From Calamus simplicifolius (taxonomy: Eukaryota > Streptophyta > Magnoliopsida > Arecales > Arecaceae), in NCBI GenBank assembly GCA_900491605.1, contig UESW01004373.1, positions 30,555-94,554 of the forward strand: a stretch of DNA of 64,000 bases, in the 5' to 3' direction. Shown in pieces: positions 25,097 to 37,100 of this stretch (positions are counted from its first letter, which is position 1; each line of letters begins with the position of its first letter). The position numbers and the translations under genes are program-made. The notes under the pieces are model-generated. The model saw only the letters and a program-made list of their open reading frames with translations. It made no database searches and had not been told where the DNA came from.

Positions 25097-25794
25097 CGTT
25101 CGGCTGAAGACATTAAACTTAGCACTTTTTGGGAGGCAACCCAAAATTTTTATGTTCTGACCTTTATTTCGTGATTCTTATTTCTAGAAATAAGAGACTA
25201 CTCCACACGGTTACTCTAACATTACACGAGGCATATCTCATCCAGATGGTATTTTTTTTATTTTATTCTTCCTTACTCCAGTGAGGACAATGGGAACTAA
25301 GTTGGGAGGTAAGAAAAACCTTTTTCAAAAAATATTTTAAAAATACCTTGATATTTTTAAAAATTTTAAATTTTTTTATAAATCATATATCATGAAAGAA
25401 ATTCTTGAGCAAAATTGAATATTAAAATGTAATAGAGTTAGAAAGTATTGGCTAATTACTATAGCGAGCCAAGGAGTAGACTAGCTATCAGACTTTTAGC
25501 GGCCTGCTTAGGTCAGCTAAAGGCTAGCACTTTCATTGCACATGCACACTGACGAGGTAAACTAGATATTAGTTATTAGGTTAATTGGAGATTCAATTAT
25601 TATTGAAAATTGGTAATTGATATACATCCCAATGATAAAAACTTAAATTTAAGAAAAGAGCTACTTGCCTGATAAAAAAATTATATATATATATATATAA
25701 GTTTGAACATTAATTTTTTATCGAGTAACCGGGCATCTTTGCCTAAGTAAGCATTGTTGTTCGCATAAAAAAAAGAGTAGTATGAAGATATCGC

Positions 25795-25797
<3 letters not shown>

Positions 25798-25840
<43 letters not shown>
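25798..25840. repeat. (TA)n microsatellite in the Athila 3' region
   Basis: An uninterrupted TA run. A shorter one lies at about 25682-25700. Both are in the non-coding 3' part of the element. Confidence 0.9.
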
Positions 25841-25842
<2 letters not shown>

Positions 25843-26153
25843 TAGTGTGAAAGCTATCTCAGGTCATGTGCTTAATTTAAGAATATATAAAAAATTGATC
25901 AAAGTAAGTAATAAGCGAAGATACCCTTGTTCCTTACAAGCTGGTACCGAAATGCTAAGTTAGCTATCACAAACACAAGTGTTGTAGATCTATGGATGGA
26001 CTTTAAGAAAGTTCTAATAGTTCGCAAAATTTACTTCAAAAACTTAATACTTAGTTAGTGATACTGGCTAGCTTCTTTCAACCTTAAGCCTAGATTTAAT
26101 TTTGCAATAAAGAATCTTAGTGACACATGATTTTATTTTAATTACACTGCTAA

Positions 26154-26454
26154 GATAGTGTTTGATTCATAAAAGGCTATCCCTGGATAAGTGTACAGGA
26201 TAGCATTTATCCAAGGAATAGCTCAAGGGATAACCACCTTTTTTAAATTACAGATTTGCCATCAAGGGATAACTCTTGTTATTCCTGGGTCCTTAGGGAA
26301 TAAGTTCAGGGGATAACCCATGTTTAACCATGGGTTATCCTCTCTAGTTAAACTTTTTCAAAATTATTCTTCCTAGTTATAGCTTTTGGAAATAAAAGGA
26401 ATAAAAGGGGATATCCGGGGATATCCCCCCTTATCCCTAATATCAAACACAGCC
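26154..26454 (+). mobile_element. Tourist-like MITE copy in the Athila 3' region
   Basis: 301 bp, flanked by TAA (26151-26153 and 26455-26457). The ends are GATAGTGTTTGAT and ATCAAACACAGCC, forming a terminal inverted repeat around TGTTTGAT. The interior contains GGGATAACC and GGTTATCC palindromic words shared with 24036-24367 (inverted) and 7120-7333. Confidence 0.8.
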
Positions 26455-26486
26455 TAAGGGACTAGCAATGATTAAGTTGGGCAGTC

Positions 26487-27488
26487 TAATAAGTCTATTT
26501 ATTATCCCAATTTAACCATTAAAATAAATATTAATTACTTTAAATTTATTAAAATTGTTATCTTTTATGATCATATAAATGAAAAGAGCTCGATTTTTGG
26601 AGTCCAACACAGATGACACTCAAATCAGAACTCTATTTGCCGAAAAAGAAAGAAAGAGATGATTTCTCATGATTTTTGATGCAAACTAAGGTAGGTGATT
26701 GGAATGGATGGCTGAAGAGTTTTCTTACGGATCTTGAGCCCTAAGGTAGTAGTTTGCGTGGAGGAGTTTTTTTCCAAAGTTCTTTTTATTCTTTCTTTTA
26801 TTTAGATCATTATGTTTAGGCATGTAAAAGGAAAATTATGGAGGGAATGCTGGCAAGATTCCTTTAACTTGGGATGATGAGGAGGCCTGAAATCAAGTTC
26901 TATCCTTCTTTTAATTCTTGATTTTTATGCAATAAAAACATGCTCTTCTTTCATATATCTTTCAAGTTATTTTTCTGATCGAGGTTTTGATCTGGCATAC
27001 ATGGCATGTACCCTCTATCAACATGCCGTGATCTTAGGATACAGTACTTGCCTTAGAGAGACAGATCGTAGTATGATAGTTTAGACCTCTAACTTTGTAA
27101 ATAATTAAATAGTTTATATTCTAAGAGGACGTATCGTGATCCCTTGATACGGTACATTCCTGACAAGAGATAAATTATTCTAACCTTGATTTGCAAAAAT
27201 TATTACTAGTGCAATATAAAGAAAATAAAATAAAACCTATTTGCATCATGGATTTGGATTCCTCGTTGCTTCTTCTGTTGTTTAATTTTGTTAATTAATT
27301 AGTTGTTATCTTTTAATAACCGCTATTCTTAATATAATCATTTTTTTTCTTTTTTATGAAATAATTATCCTTTATGCTCGAGGATACAATTTCGATTCAC
27401 CATTAGCTATAGTAGTGAATAAGTTTCAATTCGTTACTAGCTATAATAGTAAATAGGTTTTATTTTTGACAGCAAATGATAGGGATCG
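26487..27488 (+). repeat. 3' LTR of the Athila-type element
   Basis: The partner of 19776-20808. It is preceded by an AAGTTGGG purine stretch that fits a decayed polypurine tract. The end near GGGATCG corresponds to GTGATCA of the 5' copy. Confidence 0.72.
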
Positions 27489-27524
27489 ATACCTTTTTCC
27501 CTCACTTTTTCCTTGCATCCCATC

Positions 27525-27770
27525 ATCCATAGTTATAAAACTCTCACCAGACCGGTCGGTCCATAGGTTTGACCAATGAATCAAATTTTTTATCAGTGGA
27601 ACTTTTTAATTGAACTAATTATATAATTAACTCAGTTAAAATCAAATGGGTGAATCAATTTTTTTCATACCCTTTTAGATTATTTTTCAGATAATATAAA
27701 TTAGATACCAGTGTTATTTTTTTTTTTACCCTTTAGATTTTTTTTTGGTCCTTCTTCCGCTGATCAGACC
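27525..27770. repeat. Dispersed 'ACCGGTCGGTCC' repeat fragment
   Basis: ATAGTTATAAAACTCTCACCAGACCGGTCGGTCC opens a short non-coding repeat that resembles the sequence at 63795-64000 (GACCGGTCCAACCGGACCGAT). Repeats of this look are common in plant intergenic DNA. The class is uncertain, perhaps a MITE. Confidence 0.35.
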
Positions 27771-28019
27771 CGTGCTCATCTCTTTCTTTTTCCTATTTGG
27801 TTTTGAAAGATTTTAATTTTTTAATTTAAAATTCATTTCAAGTATTAGTATAGATGCTATATTTGATTTTTTATGAATTAAAAATTTAAAATTATGCGGA
27901 ATTTTATAAAAATTATCCTTATTTATTATTGTGAACTTTTTAATTTAAATTATATTTTAACTATTTATATATGAAGTCCATTAACTGTATTACTCAAAGT
28001 GAGCCCTATTATCTATAAT

Positions 28020-28340
28020 ATATGTATGCTTTTATGAAAAAGAGGAATGGAATCCAACGATTTCTAATGCAAAATCTATGCTTTTATGAACTTCGTTACC
28101 CAAAATTTATTTGCTGTAAAGTAAAATATATTAAACTTAAATTAACCAAACATTAACCAGAGGAATAGAACCCAATACCTCCTATTCTAAAATCTATGCA
28201 TTTTGACATTAATTGCTGTAAAATAAAATCTATTAGATTTAAGTTGATCACCAGACGTTAACTAGAGGAAGAGAAACCAACGCCTTCTATTGTAAATGCT
28301 ATTTATTGTAAAATCTATGCGTTTTTATTGCCAGAAGCCA
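28020..28340. repeat. Degenerate tandem repeat, about 105-120 bp units
   Basis: The block GAGGAAtaGAACCcAA...TAAAATCTATGC...GCTGTAAA.TAAAAT recurs from about 28040, 28160 and 28264 with many substitutions. It is non-coding and AT-rich. Confidence 0.6.
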
Positions 28341-28649
28341 AACCTATATACATCTTTTATTGTAAATAAATGCCTTCTCTATTTTTTTTATATGTTAACA
28401 TGAGACCCATGGCTCTCACTTTATATTAAGATGTAATTAGATAGAATTAAGTTAAAAAATTTATAAAAAAATTATCTAATTAAAATTTTGATTGAATTTA
28501 TATTTATATGTTTGATATTGAATTAGCTTTTTACTAAGTCAATTGAGGAAGTTATGAGCAATTTAATGAAAAGATATTAGTATTGATAAACTTTAAATAA
28601 ATCATAAAATTGTCATTGATGATAATTAAGGATGATTTTTTTGTGTTTC

Positions 28650-29585
28650 TATCAAATTTTTATATTTCAAAAATTATGTTGGATAAGTCAGAAATTAATT
28701 TGGAGTCAAATCTATTTTTAAATATTTAAATTAATATTTAGCTCTTTAGCTTCTTAAAAAGTTAAAATCTATAAAAACTAGAAATTCATTTATTTTAGGA
28801 GATTGGTATGAAATCTATTTGTTTTAGGAGTCAAAAATCTATTTTTAGATATTTACTAAATATATACTCTTTAATTTTCTTTAAAAAATTAGAATTTTAC
28901 TAAAACTATAAAGTTTATTTATTTAGAAGATAGGCATCTTATAAAGAATATAAAATTTATGTGCTTCAAGAGTTAAGAATTTAGGATATTTATCTCCTTA
29001 TTTTTTTAAAGGAATCACTATCCTTTCTAAAACTAAAAATTTTATTTGAAATTAGCATCTTATAAAAGTTAAAAATTTAATAGCTTTAAGAGTTAAGAAT
29101 CTATTTTTAGATTTTTAATGAATATTTGCCTCTTTAATTTTCTTAAAAGATTAAAATCTTACTAAAAATATTTGTTTATTTGTTTAAGAGATTAATATCT
29201 TATAAAAAGTAAGAAATCTATTTACTCTAAGAGATTAGTATCTTATAAAGAGTAAAAAAGTTTATTTATTTAGAAGCTTGATGTCTTATAAAGAGTAAGA
29301 AATCTATTTACTTGAGGAGTTAAGAATCTATGATATTTATCTTATTGGTTTTCTTAAAGGAATCAATATCCTATTAAACCAATAAATTTATTTATTTTAG
29401 GTTATTGATATTATGAAGAGTATAAAATCTATTTGCTTTATAAGTTAAAAATATATTTTAAAATATTAATCGATGTCTATCTCTTTGGTTTCCTAAAAAA
29501 ATTAATACTAAAATTAAAAAGGTTATTTATTTTAAAAAATTAGTATCTTATGAAGAGTAAAAAACCTATTTGCTTGAAATCTCTT
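28650..29585. repeat. Degenerate AT-rich tandem repeat array, about 120-140 bp units
   Basis: A composite unit recurs: a 'TTAGTATCTTATAAAGAGT' block, an 'AAAATCTATTTGCTT' block, a 'GAGTTAAGAATCTATTTTTAGATATTTA' block and a 'CTCTTTAATTTTCTTAAA' block. The last occurs near 28740, 28863, 28987, 29122, 29337 and 29474. Spacing is about 122-137 bp, except for one longer gap filled by half-units. Heavy divergence points to an old array. Confidence 0.65.
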
Positions 29586-31094
29586 TACAAATAAGGCTCA
29601 ACGAAGATTTTTTGATATCAAATTAATAGTTTGGAAAGATGAGAAGGTGAAGGTTCAAGGATCAATGAGACTGATGGAGCCCTTAAGCGAGGATTAGTTA
29701 ATTTTATCTAGAGAGATAAGTGGTAATTACCTTATAGGGTTTATCATGTTTTTAAATAAATAAATATGTGTCATCCTGTAATATTTATTATATGAATATT
29801 ACATGCTTAAATATCAATTATGATTGCTATGATTATACTTGATATTAATTATTTATTACTCTTAATAAATTGATAAATATATTGAATTGATCATGAATAA
29901 GATTTAATGAAGAATGATAAAACTACATTCAAACCTAATTATGCTAGATGATTGAATACCCTATGAAGGTAATACATTGGTGGATGCCTTAACCATCGGC
30001 ATAGTACTATGACGATACTTTGCCTATAGGGATAATACACTAGCGAATGCCTTGATCATGAGATATAGTACAATGGCAATACCTTGCTTGTAGGGATGAA
30101 TATTGACTATAATATAGCAGGATTAAAGGATAAGATATCATGAGAACTAAGATTAAATAACATAACATATTGAAAACTGAAAAAGTAATAATAATTACAT
30201 ATTATTTATTTAATTGATAAGCCATATTTGTATACTGATATTATATTATATTTTAGAATGTTAATCATAACTTACTGGGCTGTCAAACTCATTATATTTT
30301 ACCTTTTCTTTTTTCAAATACAATTATAACTAATACGTAGGGATGCGACTGAGTGTCCGAATGTGCAGAAAGAGTAAAGAAATTTTTATAAATTAGTTGT
30401 TGAAATTTAGTATCTTTTCAGAATAATGATTTTGTAGCCAAGGTTTATGTTACCTGAAAATACTTTTAATTATGATTGAAACTTTATATTTCTAACTATG
30501 CTATCATGAATAATGCCTTGCATACTGAAAATTTATTTTTTGATGGATGCTTTAAATTCATCTAATAGGTTTGGGGTATTGCAAAGAAGCTTTCAAAAAA
30601 AATTAGAATTTAGTTTACAATCTCCCATGGTTTTCAAAGCATTAAAGAATTCAAAGAGATAAGTCAACATTGTCTTTTGGTTTCTTGTATTAGTATTTGG
30701 GTCTTTGGTTATAGGGTATAATGTTGTTTTGGTCATTACATTCCATATGAATGATTGTGAAATCCTTCTCAACAAATCAATTGACTGAAACTAATTAGTA
30801 TTTTCTTCAAGAGGGTCATTTGTGATTGTTCAACGATGGGATAATTTATATGTTTAATATATTATGAATCTTAGGTACTTCTTATGACATTTCTACATAC
30901 TAATTTTCTTTATATCCTTACATATAAGTAATTACTATATTTTTGATGTTTAGTCATCAATTAGTAATTAGGAAGAATGAGGACTATTCTTTTTATAGAT
31001 AATTTTAGTCCTAATAAGGATGATAAGAAAATTAAGGTAGGCGTTTCAAGATTATGAAATGTACTTAAATTTTACAAAATAAGGAGTTAATATG
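29586..31094. other. AT-rich repeat-derived DNA, class uncertain
   Basis: No gene. At about 29960-30100 a unit of about 63 bp occurs twice (GGATGCCTTAACCAT...ATAGTACTATGACGATACTTTGCCTATAGGGATAATACA type). Farther on, ACTTACTGGGCTGTCAAACTCATTA at about 30270 is reminiscent of plant gypsy LTRs, but no ends or duplications can be defined. Confidence 0.35.
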
Positions 31095-31099
31095 GTCAC

Positions 31100-32148
31100 T
31101 GATGACGCCAAGTCACCTTCCTCAAACGTCGGGAAAACGGACGTCCTTCTCCTCGAGTCCTGCAAGAAAAGTCCCCCAGAGACCGGCGATACCGGTGGGG
31201 ACCCTTCGATGATCAAGTTAGTCACTTGGGCTCAGACAGAGAACCGCTTCAGCGAAGAAGAGCTGAGGCGGTTAGGGTTTTGCCGGGAGGAAGAAAGCTC
31301 AGAAAACCAGAGTTCAGATCCCACTTACAGCGCAAGCACGTGCTTTTATACCTGTCCGAATACCCTATCTTACAGTTCCAGGAGATCACCACCGTACCAT
31401 CACTGCGCGTGCCGGAGACACCCCGTACCGCTTGCTGGCGTGATATCATACGTGTCCAACAGCTGCGAAGGCATCCAGTGCGCGCCGTCGGCTGATATGA
31501 CCGGGCACAGTTGCAAGTGGTAGCGAATCGTACGCCGTAGCAGGCATGGCCATGCACAGGGACATGCAATGCGCCATACGCCGTTATGAGGTATGGCCCT
31601 CCGTAACGGGGCGCAATCATGGGAGTACTGGGAATCACGTGGGTGTACCGTGCGACCTGGAGTAGTCGTTTTCCTTGGCGGTTGAGTTGCATGCCAATCG
31701 CTGATGACCCCCCACCCTGAGACCGGAAGGGGTCCCAGGGGTGGGAGAACGCCGGTGCACCCCGAGACCGGTAGGGGTCTCGAGGTCAAGAAATGAAGAC
31801 CCCACCCTAGGACCGGTGGGAGTCTCGGGGCCGAGAAATGATGACCCCACCCCGTGACCCCGAGGGGTCCCGGGGTGGGGAAATGCCAGTGCACCCCGAG
31901 ACCAGTGGGAGTCTCGGGGTCGAGAAATGATGACCCCACCCCGTGACTCCGAGGGGGTCCCGGGGGTGGGGAAATGCCAGTGCACCCCGAGACCGGTGGG
32001 GGTCTCGGGGTCGAGAAATGATGACCCCACCCCGTGACCCCGAGGGGGTCCCGGGGGTGGGAAAATGCCAGTGCACCCCGAGACCGGTGGGAGTCTCGGG
32101 TCAGTAGCCGCCGTTACCTTTTCTGACAACACGGGATCAGTCATATCA
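31100..32148 (-). repeat. 3' LTR of the Tat-type element (left side)
   Basis: 1049 bp, starting TGATGACGCCAAGTCACC and ending GATCAGTCATATCA. It contains three regular units of an about 91-bp GC-rich minisatellite plus variant copies (31740-32100). The partner LTR has six. The other parts of the two LTRs match closely with scattered substitutions and small indels, such as CAAGCACG/CGAGCACG and GTTTTGCCGGGAGG/GTTTTTGGGAGG. Confidence 0.9.
31740..32100. repeat. 91-bp minisatellite in the 3' LTR, three regular units
   Basis: Units are defined by GTGCACCCCGAGACC at 31889, 31980 and 32071 (spacing 91). They are built from GC-rich words such as GACCCCACCCCGTGACC and GGTCCCGGGGGTGGGG. The many open frames through this stretch, rich in Gly-Arg-Pro, are by-products of the repeat and not genes. 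Confidence 0.85.
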
Positions 32149-32170
32149 GATGCCCCCTCGCCCCTGGGGC
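32149..32170 (-). other. Polypurine tract of the Tat-type element
   Basis: On the - strand GGGGCGAGGGGGCATC lies directly before the 3' LTR, the expected place for the plus-strand primer. It is purine-rich with two interruptions. Confidence 0.55.
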
Positions 32171-32639
32171 GAAGCGGGTCCCACCGCTGAGGCTCAAGGG
32201 GCGTTCTCTACGTGGCTGATCCACGTCCTTGTCTTTTATGTGGACGGTGCAGGGAATGTAAGGAGGCGGCCTTCCGTACACTATGCTTGCCACGATCGCC
32301 CTCGAGAGTGAGGACTGGCTCTTCGAAGTTTGCGCAAAAAGCCTCATCATCATTTCCTTTTAATTAATGAAAACACTCTTCAAAATGCCTTCTGAATTAT
32401 CATGGACTTCATCTATTGATATGTAGCCTTGTAACCCCATTAGTTCTGATAGTTCCGGGGGACAACTCCCCACTCGAGCTATTCTGCTCCAGCTGTGTAA
32501 ACTCGAAAGTTAGAGCCAGGGAGAGTAGAATTCTTGGAGCAGAAACACCGTCAGTCAGAGGTTAGGTAGGCAGGCTCCTCGGGGTTATCGGCGCAACGCC
32601 CTGTCAAGCATCGGACCTTGCACTAAATAGGTGCATGGC

Positions 32640-34062
32640 TTTGGACCGGCGGGGCTTTGTGCTGTCGGGTGTCGGGCCTTTGTTGCGGAGAGTCGGTGGT
32701 ACACCGCTCTGCCAGTGGTACACTGGGCTTCATGCCTGGCTAGTGAGGGCTTTAGGTGCCGACGGGGCATCGAGCTTTTGTTGCTGAGAGCCGATGGTAC
32801 ACCGCTCTGCCAGTGGTACACTGGGCTTCATGCCTGGCTAGTGCAGGGCTTTAGGTGCCGACGGGGCATCGGGCTTTTGTTGCTGAGAGCCGGTGGTACA
32901 CCGCTCTGCCAGTGGTACACTGGGCTTCATGCCTGGCTAGTGCAGGGCTTTAGGTGCCGACGGGGCGTCGGGCTTTTGTTGCTGAGAGCCAGTGGTGCAC
33001 CGCTCTGCCAGTGGTACACTGGGCTTCATGCCTGGCTGGTGCAGGGCTTTAGGTGCCGACGGGGCATCGGGCTTTTGTTGCTAGAGCCGGTGGTACACCG
33101 CTCTGTCAATGGTACACTGGGCTTCATGCCTGCTGGTGCAGGGCTTTAGGTGCCGACGGGGCGTCGGGCTTTTGTTGCTGAGAGCCGGTGGTACATCGCT
33201 CTGCCAGTGGTACACTAGGCTTCATGCCTGGCTAGTGCAGGGCTTTAGGTGCCGACGGGGCGTCGGGCTTTTGTTGCTGAGAGCCGGTGGTACACCGCTC
33301 TGCCAGTGGTACACTGGGCTTCATGCCTGGCTAGTGCAGGGCTTTAGGTGCCGACGGGGCATCGGGCTTTTGTTGCTGAGAGCCGGTGGTACACCACTCT
33401 GCCAGTGGTACACTGGGCTTCATGCCTGGCTAGTGCAGGGCTTTAGGTGCCGACGGGGCGTCGGGCTTTTGTTGCTGAGAGCCGGTGGTGCACCGCTCTG
33501 CCAGTGGTACACTGGGCTTCATGCCTGACTGGTGCAGGGCTTTAGGTGCCGACGGGGCGTCGGGCTTTTGTTGCTGAGAGCCGGTGGTACACCGCTCTGC
33601 CAGTGGTACACTGGGCTTCATGCCTGGCTGGTGCAGGGCTTTAGGTGCCGACGGGGCATCGGGCTTTTGTTGCTGAGAGCCGGTGGTACACCGCTCTGCC
33701 AGTGGTACACTGGGCTTCATGCCTGGCTAGTGCAGGGCTTTAGGTGCCGACGGGGCATCGGGCATTTGTTGCTGAGAGCCGGTGGTACACCGCTCTGCCA
33801 GTGGTACACTGGGCTTCATGCCTGGCTAGTGCAGGGCTTTAGGTGCCGACGGGGCGTCGGGCTTTTGTTGCTGAGAGCCGGTGGTACACCGCCCTGCCAG
33901 TGGTACACTGGGCTTCATGCCTGGCTAGTGCAGGGCTTTAGGTGCCGACGGGGCATCGGGCTTTTGTTGCTGAGAGCCGGTGGTACACCGCTCTGCCAGT
34001 GGTACACTGGGCTTCATGCCTGGCTGGTGCAGGGCTTTAGGTGCCGACGGGGCGTCGGGCTT
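32640..34062. repeat. 99-bp tandem array, about 14 units
   Basis: The word GGTGCCGACGGGGC recurs every 99 bp (32755, 32854, 32953 and so on to about 34041). A few units have 1-2-bp deletions, for example near 33085 and 33130. Units are nearly identical. Because 99 is divisible by three, frames stay open across the array: + strand at 32631-33149, 33109-33528 and 33532-34086, and - strand at 33430-33720. None has a start context or a domain, so I do not call them genes. Tandem arrays between integrase and the 3' LTR are a known habit of Tat/Ogre elements. Confidence 0.92.
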
Positions 34063-34168
34063 TTCTGTGAAGATTTAGGTAGCTAAAATCGAATCTCATT
34101 AATATTGAACAAGGGATAAGAACACAAGCGAATACAAGGGTGATACTTAACATGAAAGGAGGAATACA

Positions 34169-37100
34169 TTACTGATAATACCGGCGAAGGTTATCCGCAT
34201 TCCACTTCCTAGGGAGTGGCGTCCCATCAAGTTCTTCAATTTTATAAGCTCCGTGGCGGAGTGTTTCGGCGATCCGGTAAGGCCCCTCCCAGTTTGGGGC
34301 TAGCTTGCCTCCTTCAGCTGGCTTCGAGACCTCAGCCCGTCGAAGGACCAGATCTCCCGGCAGGAACGTCCGGGGGCGCACGCGAGCGTTGTAGTATTTT
34401 GCGGCCCGTTGTCGGTAGGCTGCCATTCGAAGCCGCGCCCGCACCTCCTCCACCAGTCGAGGTTGGCTCGCAGTTGGTCAGGGTTACCTTCCTCGCTATA
34501 GGCTTCCACCCGGGGGCTTGGTGCACCGACCTCCACAGGAATAACAGCTTCAGAGCCAAAGACTAAGCTGAACGGCGTTTCGCCGGTGGGGGCTCGCGGC
34601 GTTGTATGATAGGCCCATAGCACGTTGGGGAGCTCCTCCACCCATCGCCCTTTGCAGCCATCTAGCCGAGATCTCAGCCCCTGGAGGATGATCCGATTAG
34701 TCACTTCGGCTGCCCCGTTGGTTTGAGGATGCCCGACGGAGGTAAACCTCTGACAGATACCCAGCTCGGAGCAGAACTCCCGGAAGGGCGCATTGTCAAA
34801 TTGCCGGCCATTATCAGTGACTAGTGTGTGCGGCAGTCCGAACCGACATATGATGGACTTCCAGAAGAAGGATCTCACTTTGCTTTCGGTAATCTTGGCC
34901 AGGGCCTCGGCTTCAATCCACTTGGTGAAGTGATCCACCACTACCAAGAGGAACTTTCGCTGCCCGAGGCCGGGGGAAATGGTCCCAAGATATCCATGCC
35001 CCACTGGGCGAAGGGCCAAGGTGCTACTAAGGGGGTCAGGTGAGACGTCGGCTGTCGCTGGATATTGGCATGACGTTGACAGCTATCACATTTCTTGACA
35101 AGCTCAGCCGCGTCTTCCTTCATCGTCAGCCAGAAGTACCCTTGGCGCAGGGCCTTGTAGGCTAGGGCTCTGCCCCCCAGGTGACTCCCGCATATGCCTT
35201 CGTGGATCTCCCTGAGGATGTAATCTGATTCAGTCGGCCCCACACACCTGATAACTGGGTGTGAGAAGGACCTCCGATAAAGCTTCCCGTCCATCATCAA
35301 GAATTTCGGGGCCCTCCGCCTGAGCAGCTTGGCCTCAGTGGGGTTCTCCGGGAGAGTACCGTCAGTCAAGTACCGGAAGTAGGTGTCCATCCAGGAGGGC
35401 TCCTGCTCCACTGGCAATGCTTCATCCGCGGCCTCAGTGCTCGGGACTTGTAGGTGTTCCACATATGTCCTTCCCAACGTCCCGTCGGCCGAAGTGGCAA
35501 AGCGGGACAATGCATCAGCCCTGGCATTCTCTGCTCTGGGGATATAGCTAACACGGAAGTAAGAAAAATGAGACGCCTGGGACTGCACCTTGCTCAAGTA
35601 TCGGGACATGGTTGGGTCCCTAGCCTCGTACTCTCTGGTGATTTGTCCAGAAACAAGTTGAGAGTCCGTGAAGGCCCTCAAGCGCCCCGCGCCTAGCCCC
35701 TCAGCTAACCTCATCCCCCAGCAAGGCTTCGTACTCTGCCTGATTATTAGTTGCTGGGAACTGGAATCTGAGAGCGTACTCCACCACGTCTCCCTCTGGG
35801 CTCGCGAGAATGAGTCCGGCTCGCTCCCTGAGAGTTTGCCGCTCCATCCACATGCAGGATCCAGTCCTCCGCCTCTTCTGATGAGGGAGAGTCCACACAC
35901 TCCTCCGGTCGCGCCCCCTCCATATCCCTCTCGGTCCAGGAGCACTCGACCAGGAAATCCGCCAACACCTGAGACTTCATGGCTGACCTTGGCCGGATGG
36001 ACAGGTCGAACTCACTTAGCTTAATGGCCCACTTAGCCAACCGACCGGAGGTGTCGGGGCGAGACAAGATAGCTCGAAGGGGCTGGTCCGTAAGCACCAC
36101 GATGGGATGGGCTTGGAAGTAAGGCCGAAGGCGCTGAGTAGAGACCACCAAGGCGAAGATAATCTTCTCGGTTCTCGAATACCTGGTCTCAGCGTCATGA
36201 AGTACTTTGCTGGTATAATAGATTGGCTTCTGGGCCCCGTCAGCATCCATGCGCACGAGTACAGAGCTGACAGCCTCGGGGGAAGCGGCCAGATATAAGA
36301 AGAGCTCTTCTCCATTTTCAGGCTTGGACAACAGCGGAGGAGTGGAGAGAAACTGCTTCAACTCTTCAAAGGAGCCCCGACACTCTTTCGTCCATTCGAA
36401 GCCGTTGATCTTGCGCAGCGCCTTGAAGAAGGGCAGGCACCTCTCTGCCGACCTTGACATGAAACGACTCAAGGCCGCCACCCTCCCCGTTAGGCGTTGC
36501 ACCTCCTTCTTGTTGGCTGGGGGCCGCATCTCAGGATAGCTCTAATCTTGTCAGGGTTGGCTTCGATCCCTCGCTGGGTCACCATAAAACCCAGGAACTT
36601 GCCTGCTGCTACTCCAAAGGCGCATTTGTGAGGGTTGAGCTTCATCCGGTACCGGCGCAGATTGTTGAAAGTCTCCTCGAGGTCAGCTACATGGTCTTCC
36701 GCATTGGTGCTCTTGGCCAGCATGTCATCCACATACACCTTCATGTTGCGCCCCAGCTGATCCTCAAAGACCTTGTTCATTAATCTTTGATAAGTAGCCC
36801 CGGCGTTTTTCAATCCAAAGGGCATCACCCTGTAACAGTAGATCCCCTTCTCTGTGACAAAGGAAGTCGCTTCTTCATCTGCCGGGCTCATCTTGATTTG
36901 ATTATACCCCGAGAACACATCCATGAAACTGAGCGTCTCGTGCCCGGAGGTGGCGTCTACCAGCTGGTCGATTCGGGGCAACGGGAAGCTGTCTTTGGGG
37001 CATGCCTTATTGAGGTCAGTGAAATCCACGCACATTCTCCAGCTTCGCTGGCCTTGCAAACCATCACGATTCGCCAGCCAGTCTGGGTAGCGCACCTCGC

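Larger units (their letters stand above)
19776..27488 (+). mobile_element. Athila-type Ty3/gypsy LTR retrotransposon, internally deleted
   Basis: Two diverged direct repeats (about 19776-20808 and 26487-27488) share many words, such as AATAAATATT, GAAAAGAGCT, CACTCAAATCAG, TTCAAGTTATTTTTCTGATC and TTAATTAATTAGTTGTTATC. The first is followed by TGGCACCATTGCAGGGATCG (20814 onward), a decayed form of the tRNA-Asp primer site used by Athila and its relatives. A 1.2-kb leader, gag pieces, protease pieces and the first part of reverse transcriptase follow. The typical Athila 3' stretch (CGGCTGAAGAC ... TTGGGAGGCAACCCAAA, from about 25100) then begins directly, so most of pol is missing. Many stops and clear LTR divergence mark it as old. 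No target-site duplication is recognisable. Confidence 0.82.

Noticed and set aside
32631..34086. Three long + strand frames of 139-184 codons and one on the - strand
   Set aside because: They are by-products of a 99-bp tandem repeat, whose period is a multiple of three. No start context and no domain.
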